A stretch of DNA of 64,000 nucleotides from contig NZ_LWHM01000021.1 in NCBI RefSeq assembly GCF_001642735.1, positions 1-64,000 of the forward strand. The letters are read 5' to 3'. Origin of the DNA: Pseudohongiella nitratireducens (lineage in GTDB: Bacteria > Pseudomonadota > Gammaproteobacteria > Pseudomonadales > Pseudohongiellaceae). Both the position numbers and the translations under genes were made by a program. The notes under the pieces were generated by a model. That model searched no databases and was not told the origin of the DNA. It saw only the letters and a list, made by a program, of their open reading frames with translations. Of the stretch, positions 54,885 to 62,194 are shown piece by piece. Each line of letters starts with the position of its first letter. Position 1 is the first letter of the stretch.

Positions 54885-56303
54885 TCAGACTTCTGTATGT
54901 AAGCGTCCCCTTGATACTGAGAATAAAATGCCCAGCAAACAGAGGCAACCGGCAATTGTGAAGCTGAGATCAATGGCATTGGCCAGCAAGTCTCTCGTCT
55001 CTGGCGACACCGCGACATCGCCCATAACCAGGCTGATCGACAACGTGACCAGGACCATACTGGATAGCTGGCCGATGATTCGAGTCGTGGCGACTGCGCC
55101 GGATGCGCTGCCATAGTAGGTTGGCGTGACCGAGCCCATGATGGCATTGATATTGGGTGAAGAAAACAGACTGAAGCCACCGCCGGTCAGCAATAAGGCC
55201 ACAATCACCTGGGTGATGTCGCTCTCAGTATGGAGGCGGGCCAGGATAAACAGTCCGGTAGCGGTAATGGCCATACCCGCCGAGGCCAGCATGCGTGGCT
55301 CTACCCGGTCGGACAATCGCCCCATGATGGGTGAGAAAATAGCCATCATTGCCGGCTGTACCATCATGATCAGGCCCGCCTGACTGGCAGAGAGTGCTTT
55401 GATGGACTGCAGGTAAAGACTTAACAACACCACGTTGGCATAGGTTGCAGCGTACATCAGTAATGAGGCTGTCGCGGAGAGAGTAAAAACTCGGTTCTGG
55501 AAGAACAGCTTCACGTCCCAGAGTGGGTACTCACTTTTTCTGGCGTGCCTCAGGAACAGATACAGTATTGTCCAACTGGTGGCGATCAGTACTAATGCGA
55601 TCAGGGAAGGTAGCAGTGACACGCCAACACAGAAGATGGCGATGCTACTGGTCCAGAGTAATGCGCCAACACGGTCAAAGCGGGTCGGGTTTTCATTGCG
55701 CCATTCTTCTTTGACGGCGAAGAGTCCGATCAGCAACACCACAAAGGCAAGAGGCACGTGCATGACAAACGCGGCGCGCCAGCCAACCTGGTCAATAACG
55801 ATCCCGCCCAGCAACGGGCCTGCTGAAAGCCCCACGTAGACAGCAGCGGTGATCATGCCGATATATTTGCCACGTTCCTTGGGCGACACCACCGAACTGA
55901 TAATGGCGATCTGGGTCGCGTTGATCATGGCGCCGCTGGTGCCTTGCAGAAACCGGGCAACCAGGAGCATCTCACCGGAAACAGCAAACGCCGCGAATAT
56001 GGAACTGGCAATAACGCAAATGACGCCAGTGAGAAACACCCGTTTGCGCCCCAGACCATCCGACAATTTACCGAAAACCAGGACAAACATGGCACTTGCC
56101 ATCAGAAACGCCATCGGCACCCAGCTCAGGGTTAATGCACTGAGTGACAACCCTTCAGCGATGCCCGGCAAAGCCACATTGGTCGAGGACAACATCAAAG
56201 GAGTTGCAAATGCGTTGAGCAGAAGCATGACCAGGACGATGCCTGGGCGAGACTGGGAAGCCAAAGAACTTATCCTGTTTCCGGTGTATTCGAGATGGAG
56301 CAA
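54885..56303 (-). CDS. MFS drug exporter, DHA2-like
   Basis: A 472-residue major facilitator with about 14 hydrophobic helices, so probably DHA2 type. Motif A is VFGKLSDGLGRKRVF, motif C-like is AVYVGLSAGPLLGGIVIDQV and the N-terminal STNVALPGIAEGL is a common DHA2 pattern. Such carriers expel drugs or metabolites against the proton gradient. No ATG is near the N-terminus: the drawn start is TTG, and another TTG at 56264 with AGGAT upstream is equally likely. It lies 19 bases upstream of the SGNH gene on the same strand. Confidence 0.82.
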   Translation of the reverse strand: MLHLEYTGNRISSLASQSRPGIVLVMLLLNAFATPLMLSSTNVALPGIAEGLSLSALTLSWVPMAFLMASAMFVLVFGKLSDGLGRKRVFLTGVICVIASSIFAAFAVSGEMLLVARFLQGTSGAMINATQIAIISSVVSPKERGKYIGMITAAVYVGLSAGPLLGGIVIDQVGWRAAFVMHVPLAFVVLLIGLFAVKEEWRNENPTRFDRVGALLWTSSIAIFCVGVSLLPSLIALVLIATSWTILYLFLRHARKSEYPLWDVKLFFQNRVFTLSATASLLMYAATYANVVLLSLYLQSIKALSASQAGLIMMVQPAMMAIFSPIMGRLSDRVEPRMLASAGMAITATGLFILARLHTESDITQVIVALLLTGGGFSLFSSPNINAIMGSVTPTYYGSASGAVATTRIIGQLSSMVLVTLSISLVMGDVAVSPETRDLLANAIDLSFTIAGCLCLLGILFSVSRGRLHTEV

Positions 56304-56344
56304 GCGCTCATCATAGCACTGGCGGGTAAAAATTTCTGAACTCA

Positions 56345-56772
56345 GCCAGCGCAGCTGCTATATCAATTATGAAGCTGTTTGATTACTGCCTTTGCGGCAC
56401 TTTACGTTCCAGTAGCTTTGGCGATTTATCACTGGTTAGGTTGAAATGTCTGTATGTGGAAAATGAGAGCCTGGTGAAAACTATTTCGCGTGATCTCGCT
56501 TTACTACCTATGGGTTTGAGTCCAATCGTAGCCGGGTTAATTGGTCGCTCATCGCCTTGGGCAAGTCTTATCGTGATGGAAATCGCAGTGATATGCTTTT
56601 TTTACTGGATGGGTATTTCAAGTGGAAAGGAGGTGAGGAGATACGTCAGGTTTGTCGAACATCGACTATTGGTATGGTGGTTGGCATTCCATTAATGGCA
56701 GTATCTCTTTATCTAGGAGGATTGGTTTTTGGCTATCTGGATGTGTATGTTGCTAGTCTAAAGGCCAACTAG
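56345..56772 (+). pseudogene. Possible frameshifted small membrane-protein gene
   Basis: Three overlapping frames each encode a plausible membrane helix in order: LITAFAALYVPVALAIYHWL in one frame near 56350-56440, then SLIVMEIAVICFFYWMGIS, then GMVVGIPLMAVSLYLGG with GYLDVYVASLKAN before a stop at 56772. No single frame covers all three. The simplest reading is an old small membrane gene broken by frameshifts. It could also be chance hydrophobicity in an AT-rich gap of 587 bp. No family recognised. Confidence 0.3.
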
Positions 56773-56890
56773 ATCATTGCATTTTCCTATAAATTCATAG
56801 AAGAACGACTGGCCTGGTTTTGCAAGAGTCAGGTTAGCCAGTTGCCTGGTGTTACAATGCTTTCATATCAAGACAATAATGACAGCGTGA

Positions 56891-57388
56891 ATGCCCACTA
56901 TGAATACCAATGATCTTACTCTGAATCTGGTTATCAGCCCCCTCACTGATAAACCTGAATATCTGAATAAACTGGCCAAATGGCACCATGCAGAGTGGTC
57001 CTATCTCAATCCGGAAAGAAGTTTTGAAGAGCGCCTGAAGGACATGCAACTGGACCTGGCAGGAAATGCCGTGCCAGCCACGTATTTTGCCGAGGTTGAT
57101 GGCAAACTGGCCGGGTCAGCTACGATTCTGGATGATGATATGTCGACACACCCTGAACTGGGGCCATGGCTGGCCAGTGTTTTTGTTGACGCTCAATACC
57201 GGCACCGTGGCATTGCTTCTGCGCTGGTAAGAAAGATTATGCAGCATGCCGAAGAAGCACAGATCAAAACCTTGTATCTTTACACGCCTGGTCAGGAGCA
57301 GTTGTATGAACAGCTAGGCTGGCAACATTTTCTTAGCGAGAATTATAACGGTACAGACGTCACTATTATGTCGATTAAGTTGACGTGA
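56891..57388 (+). CDS. GNAT family N-acetyltransferase
   Basis: A 165-residue acetyl-CoA-dependent acetyltransferase of unknown substrate. The acetyl-CoA-binding motif A is VFVDAQYRHRGIASALVRKI. The preceding strand GPWLASVFVDA and the later LYLYTPGQEQLYEQLGWQ are typical of GNAT motifs C, D and B. The start drawn is MPTMNTNDLT; a second ATG three codons on is possible. There is no clear link to its neighbours. Confidence 0.85.
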   Translation: MPTMNTNDLTLNLVISPLTDKPEYLNKLAKWHHAEWSYLNPERSFEERLKDMQLDLAGNAVPATYFAEVDGKLAGSATILDDDMSTHPELGPWLASVFVDAQYRHRGIASALVRKIMQHAEEAQIKTLYLYTPGQEQLYEQLGWQHFLSENYNGTDVTIMSIKLT

Positions 57389-57511
57389 TATTGGCCTGGT
57401 GAATAACCTGAACACATAGAAGTGATTTGGCGTCAGCATCCAACAGGGGTATAGTCAGTTGTTCACCTGACGGGAGAGGTCAGGGATAACTATAAAAACA
57501 AAGCGAGCAAG

Positions 57512-59284
57512 GTGTCACCCCTAATGAAAAGCTCAGGTTCTTTGCCGTTTTTGGCAATAGGAACTGTCACTCTGGTATTGTTTGCCTGTAGCCAGGAAGG
57601 TAACAGGGGCGCCACTGTGTCAGCGCAATTAACAGAGTCCCCGGTTCATATCCTGCCCGATACACCCAGTGCAGATATGCTGGCCTGCGCTGATAGTTTT
57701 GCGCCTGTTGTGCCAGAGACTGGCACTTACAGTCGTCCTGTTGATGCAAAATATCCGTTGACCCAAACTTATTTTGATCAGGGCCTTAGGCTGACCTATG
57801 GTTATTACTTTCCTGAAGCTGTAGCGTCGTTCGATGCAGCACTTTGCCTGGAACCTGAGAATGCTATGCTGCACTGGGGGAAGGCGCTGGCGCTGGGACC
57901 AAATCCGAATAGCCGTTATAGCGGCAGGCCAGATGACCCTCACGGTCTGGGGGAAAGATCCATTGCTTTGGCGCAGGCTGGTGCGGGCGAAGTGTCTGAT
58001 GCTGACAGCGGTCTTATCAGGGCATTGTCTGTGCTTTATGACACGACATCTTATTCCGATCAAACCAGCAGAACTGAAGCTTTTATCGAATCAGCCGTGG
58101 CAAATTACCAGGTGCACCACAATGATCTCGAGGCAGCATTTCTAGTGCCTCATGCGATAATGATGTCCACGCCCTGGGCTTATTATACGTCGGGTAGTGG
58201 CGCGCCGATGGCTGGTATCCCTCGGGCGTTGGAAGTGCTGGAGCGTGGTATTGCCCTGCATCCTGAACACCCGGGGCTGACGCACTTGCATGTACACCTG
58301 CTGGAAGCGTCGAATACACCATCTCGGGCTGAAGCTTCAGCTGACCGATTGGCATCGTTAACTCCCATGGCAGGGTACATGGTCCATATGCCAGGGCACA
58401 TTTACATGCGGCTTGGTCGATACGAGGACGCGATCAGCACCAACGAAAGATCACTCGACGCCGACGATTACCTGCAACTGATGTGGGGCGATAGGGCGCT
58501 GCGGCACCAAGGCACTGATAACATGTCATCCTTGAGCCATGGCGCTCATGCTAGCAACTTTATCCACTGGGCGAGTATCCTGCAGGGCAACCGCGCTGCT
58601 GCGATTGAAATATCTCAGTATGATGCTGCTTATGTGAAAACAACGGAGCTCCACCACGGCAATGGATCGCGAACACTTGCTGCCCACTGGATGACGCTGC
58701 GAGCGTTTGGGTTGTTCGACGACCTGCTTGCTACGGTTAACCCTGCACCGGATAATCCTTATCTGAAAGGTTTATTACATTGGCTCCATGGTGCGGCTCA
58801 TGCCAACAAGGGACATTTGGCTGCAGCCCGTGAAGAACTGGCTGCTTTACAGTCAACCCGTACCTCGCCAGGCCTGTCAGCCATCAAAGCCAGCGTCAAT
58901 ACGGCGAGTGATTTGCTGGGTATAGCAGAGGCCATGCTCGCAGGTGAGATTGCCAATGCTGAGTTGGATTATGACATGGCCATTAAGCACTTTGCCCATG
59001 GGGTCAGTTTGCAGGAACAACTGGCATATATGGAGCCGCCAGACTGGTTGCAGTCGACGCGTTTATATCTTGGCCAGGCGCTGATAAACGCTGGGCGTCC
59101 TGAAGACGCCGTTGCTGTATTTGAGCGTGACCTGCAGTTACTGCAGAATAATGGCTGGGCACTAAGAGGGCTGGCAGATGCATTGCACGCAGCTGAAGAT
59201 CCAGAGCGTGCAGCCAGAATTGAAGTGCGTTTTGCGGAGGCTTGGGAAGATGCAGATATCAGTTTGCCAGCGGCACATTTTTAG
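57512..59284 (+). CDS. Large TPR lipoprotein
   Basis: A 590-residue protein with a lipoprotein-type start: hydrophobic IGTVTLVLFAC then Ser, so Cys near residue 27 is probably lipidated. TPR-type repeats are clear, for example AVASFDAALCLEPENAMLHW and GKALALGPNP, and later GRYEDAISTNERSLDADDYL and INAGRPEDAVAVFERDLQLL. HLHVHLLEASN and HMPGHIYMRLGRYEDA are His-rich and may bind a metal. The start is GTG; an ATG 12 bases on is an alternative. The 3' end overlaps the next gene by 35 bases. Confidence 0.8.
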   Translation: MSPLMKSSGSLPFLAIGTVTLVLFACSQEGNRGATVSAQLTESPVHILPDTPSADMLACADSFAPVVPETGTYSRPVDAKYPLTQTYFDQGLRLTYGYYFPEAVASFDAALCLEPENAMLHWGKALALGPNPNSRYSGRPDDPHGLGERSIALAQAGAGEVSDADSGLIRALSVLYDTTSYSDQTSRTEAFIESAVANYQVHHNDLEAAFLVPHAIMMSTPWAYYTSGSGAPMAGIPRALEVLERGIALHPEHPGLTHLHVHLLEASNTPSRAEASADRLASLTPMAGYMVHMPGHIYMRLGRYEDAISTNERSLDADDYLQLMWGDRALRHQGTDNMSSLSHGAHASNFIHWASILQGNRAAAIEISQYDAAYVKTTELHHGNGSRTLAAHWMTLRAFGLFDDLLATVNPAPDNPYLKGLLHWLHGAAHANKGHLAAAREELAALQSTRTSPGLSAIKASVNTASDLLGIAEAMLAGEIANAELDYDMAIKHFAHGVSLQEQLAYMEPPDWLQSTRLYLGQALINAGRPEDAVAVFERDLQLLQNNGWALRGLADALHAAEDPERAARIEVRFAEAWEDADISLPAAHF

Positions 59285-60125
59285 TGTGTTGAAGTTATCC
59301 TTCCTGATCATCTTTATTGCTCTGAGCTGTTGCGCCCAGGTTAACACGGCACCCAATCCAATCAGCGAAGCCTCCGGGCAATCTGATTCTGCTTTGCTGG
59401 AGTACTACTTTCGGACTGGCAACTATCCTGCCGTCAGTGACACCAGGCTGGGCAGGGAGTGTCGTGTTTTTCATCCTGAACTGATGGACGATGGCCGTCA
59501 CCCTATCGTGATCTGGGGAAACGGGACATACACCAGTCCAGCTTCATACCGGAGTATGCTGGAACATTGGGCCAGCCATGGCATGGTTGTTGTCGCCGCG
59601 ATGACACCCAATGCAGGGACGGGTCGGGAAATGGGAGGTTGCCTTGATGATATTCTTGATGAGAATACTCGTGATGGCAGCATTTTTCAGAATAAGTTGA
59701 TGCCATTACGTGTAGCAGTTGCCGGTCATTCGCAGGGAGGGGGTGGTGCGATTATGCTGGGTCAAGACCTGCGCGTCACGACTGTGATAGCGATCCAGCC
59801 TTATGTCACCGGCCGAGGACATGAACCATCAGCCTGGCAATCTCAGCAGGGGGCACTGTTGCTTCTGTCTGGCGCTGAAGACTATACCGCCCCGCCGACA
59901 GAGCAACAGCAACCTGTGTTTGATGCCGCTGAAGTCCCGGTAACCTGGCTGACATTGCGTGGCGCCTCTCACTTGGCACCCATGTATACCGGTGGCAGCT
60001 ATCTTGGCCCGGTGACAGCCTGGCTTCGCTGGTATCTGCGCAACGATAGTCAGGCAGCAGCTCTGTTTGAAGGAAGTCGCTGTGTGTTATGTCAGGATCC
60101 ACGCTGGGAGGTGCGAATAAAATAG
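59250..60125 (+). CDS. Exported alpha/beta hydrolase
   Basis: A 291-residue serine hydrolase with an N-terminal hydrophobic segment (LSFLIIFIALSCCAQ) that may be a signal or lipoprotein signal. The oxyanion region is IVIWGNGTYTSPASY, the nucleophile elbow is VAGHSQGGGGAIMLG, the acid is probably in LLSGAEDYTAPP and the His in RGASHLAPMY. This is the chlorophyllase/PAF-acetylhydrolase type fold. I chose MQISVCQRH with GGGAAG upstream. The start lies inside the TPR gene, so expression is likely coupled. Confidence 0.82.
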   Translation: MQISVCQRHIFSVLKLSFLIIFIALSCCAQVNTAPNPISEASGQSDSALLEYYFRTGNYPAVSDTRLGRECRVFHPELMDDGRHPIVIWGNGTYTSPASYRSMLEHWASHGMVVVAAMTPNAGTGREMGGCLDDILDENTRDGSIFQNKLMPLRVAVAGHSQGGGGAIMLGQDLRVTTVIAIQPYVTGRGHEPSAWQSQQGALLLLSGAEDYTAPPTEQQQPVFDAAEVPVTWLTLRGASHLAPMYTGGSYLGPVTAWLRWYLRNDSQAAALFEGSRCVLCQDPRWEVRIK

Positions 60126-60185
60126 CCCGAATAACGTCATTATTAACAGGTGAGCTTTTAATAATGGGTAATTGAGGAGGCAGCA

Positions 60186-60527
60186 ATGCTTAAAGTTCAT
60201 TCTTTTAGAATGCGCAAGCGATTTACGGTTGGAGTGGTTTTTCTTTGCACTGCATTCGTGAGCTCTTTTAGTCAAGCTCAGCCAGGGCAGAACCCGAACT
60301 CTTTGCCGCCAGGACTGCAGAAAAAAGTCGAAGAAGGAAAGCCGTTACCTCCTGGCTGGGAACGGAAGCTGGAAATCGGCGGTTACCTTGATCGCGACAT
60401 TTATCGCCGTGCTGATGTGCTTTATCGTGACCGTGAAGAAGGACGCGTTACGGTTCGTATTGAAGGTAAAGTGATTCGGCTTATCGAAAACTCCCTGGAA
60501 ATTGTCGATATTTTAAACGACCTCTAA
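60186..60527 (+). CDS. CigR/RcnB-like periplasmic protein
   Basis: A 113-residue small exported protein. A signal peptide (VGVVFLCTAFVSSFSQAQ) is visible. The mature part shows LPPGLQKKVEEGKPLPPGWE then LDRDIYRRADVLYRD, the arrangement of CigR/RcnB-type proteins. GAGGAGG lies upstream of the ATG, so translation should be strong. Function is unknown here; related proteins affect metal efflux or virulence secretion. It is convergent with the SelW-like gene, ending in a four-base overlap. Confidence 0.75.
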   Translation: MLKVHSFRMRKRFTVGVVFLCTAFVSSFSQAQPGQNPNSLPPGLQKKVEEGKPLPPGWERKLEIGGYLDRDIYRRADVLYRDREEGRVTVRIEGKVIRLIENSLEIVDILNDL

Positions 60528-60802
60528 CCGGGCTTGTCAGCGTGCCCCAGGCTTCGGTCCGGGGCAATAACGTCGCGTACCCGTTGCTTCAAAGTTACAA
60601 TATCAGGAAAGCCGTCCATCTCCTTCCGTGACCACACGCGTGACTCATCCACCCAGACTTCAAAAACTCCCCCTGTTCCCGGCTTCAGCGTCAGTTCGCT
60701 GATATCTCCGTCGAAGGTTGACAGCAGTTCCTGTGCCATCCAGGCAGAGCGCAACATCCATCGACATTGTGTGCAGTAGTGAATCGTGACAGTGGATGCC
60801 AT
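60524..60802 (-). CDS. SelW/Rdx family redox protein
   Basis: A 92-residue thioredoxin-like protein of the SelW/SelT/Rdx family. The redox motif is YCTQCRWMLRSAW (C-x-x-C) near residue 10; in eukaryotic SelW the second position is selenocysteine. The rest, with LKPGTGGVFEVWVDESRVW and GFPDIVTLKQRVRD, is typical. AGAGGA lies upstream of the ATG. It is divergent from the GATase-GNAT gene with 64 bp between. Targets are unknown. Confidence 0.85.
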   Translation of the reverse strand: MASTVTIHYCTQCRWMLRSAWMAQELLSTFDGDISELTLKPGTGGVFEVWVDESRVWSRKEMDGFPDIVTLKQRVRDVIAPDRSLGHADKPG

Positions 60803-60866
60803 AATTTGAGTTCCTCTGGTATCTTTGGTGCCGGTATTGGTTGTCTAACACACGCAGGTGATTTGA

Positions 60867-62084
60867 ATGCGAAAGCTCGCCATACTTGATACGGATATTC
60901 TCTACGACTCTTTGCGGCCACGCTACCAGTGTTATGGAAAAATGTTTAGCAATCTGCTTGCGGAAGCTGGCTTAAACTGGGAAATAGAAACCTTCAGTGT
61001 GATTGAAGGCGAATACCCGGCTGAACTCGATAGCTTTGATGCGTTTCTGATTACCGGGAGCAAGTTTGACAGCTTTGCGGACACTCCCTGGATTGTTGAG
61101 CTTAGAGAATATGTGCGCAGGCTTTATAAAAGTCGTATGCCAATGGTGGGTATCTGTTTTGGTCACCAGGTGTTGGCACATGCCCTGGGTGGTGTGGCTG
61201 GTCGCAGTGATGCAGGTTGGGGACTCGGTGTAATGCAGTATCAGATCAAAGCTGAATTACCGTTTCTTGACAGTATTGAGGATGTGGCGCTGATAGCCAG
61301 TCATCAGGATCAGGTGCTGTCATTGCCGCCAGGAGCCGAAATCTTGCTGACGAATGACTTCTGTGCGCATGCGGGTTTTCACATCCCGCGCAATGTACTG
61401 GCTGTGCAGGGGCATCCTGAGTTTACTGTTGAATATGCAAGAGACTTGTTGAGCGTGCGCGAGGATAGTCTGCCGCCGAGTGACGTTGAGGCGGCGCGAG
61501 AGACACTATCCAAATTACCCGCTGAGGGCTTGAGGGTCGCCGCCTGGATAAAAGCGTTTATTGAGGATGCGGTTGCCAGTCGTCACTTGTTCAGCACCGA
61601 TCGACTGTTATGCCGGCGGTGGCTGTTGCAAGACAGAGGTCAGCTTCTGGATGTATACGGTGATTTACAGACAGTTCGCTGGGTAGGGGATGGCAGCCCC
61701 CTGACTGAGGAAGGGGCAGATTACTGGTTTGCTGTCACCGAGCGTAATTATCGGCAACGAGGTTACGGGATGTTTACTTTGCAAACACGTGACACCGGTC
61801 AGATCGTTGGCTTCGCCGGGATCGTGCATCCTGGTAACCAGGAGGAGCCTGAAATCAAATATGCGTTGCACCGGGATTGTTGGGGAGAGGGACTGGGCAG
61901 TGAACTGGTGGCAGGGCTTATCGTGTATGCCAAAATTAAACTGGGGCTGTCGGAGTTGATCGCAACCGTTGATCCAGACAATCAGGCCTCGCGACGTATC
62001 CTGGAAAAATCAGGTATGCACCATGAAGATATCATCGATGACGAAAATGGCCGTAAGACGTTGATTTATCGATTGCGGGGGTAG
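60867..62084 (+). CDS. Class I glutamine amidotransferase - GNAT fusion
   Basis: A 405-residue protein with two domains. Residues 1-230 are a class I glutamine amidotransferase: nucleophile Cys97 in MVGICFGHQVLAHALGG, with the His in LAVQGHPEFTVEYA and the Glu after it. About residues 245-405 are a RimJ/RimL-type GNAT acetyltransferase with YALHRDCWGEGLGSELVAGL and ATVDPDNQASRRILEKSGMH. The fusion is unusual. The amidotransferase might transfer ammonia or, as in GuaA-like relatives, hydrolyse a gamma-glutamyl compound. Substrates are unknown. Confidence 0.8.
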   Translation: MRKLAILDTDILYDSLRPRYQCYGKMFSNLLAEAGLNWEIETFSVIEGEYPAELDSFDAFLITGSKFDSFADTPWIVELREYVRRLYKSRMPMVGICFGHQVLAHALGGVAGRSDAGWGLGVMQYQIKAELPFLDSIEDVALIASHQDQVLSLPPGAEILLTNDFCAHAGFHIPRNVLAVQGHPEFTVEYARDLLSVREDSLPPSDVEAARETLSKLPAEGLRVAAWIKAFIEDAVASRHLFSTDRLLCRRWLLQDRGQLLDVYGDLQTVRWVGDGSPLTEEGADYWFAVTERNYRQRGYGMFTLQTRDTGQIVGFAGIVHPGNQEEPEIKYALHRDCWGEGLGSELVAGLIVYAKIKLGLSELIATVDPDNQASRRILEKSGMHHEDIIDDENGRKTLIYRLRG

Positions 62085-62194
62085 CCAGCATTGATAAATT
62101 GATTGCAGATGAGAGTAATTATCGTTAAGATTGCTTTCTTTCTTACGTGCTCTCTATCGGGTCATTCTGACCTGTTTTCGTCTGGATATACTTC

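Noticed and set aside
62108-62126. Fur-box-like sequence upstream of the TonB-dependent receptor
   Set aside because: Only about 10 of 19 positions match the consensus, which is too weak in an AT-rich stretch to list as a site.
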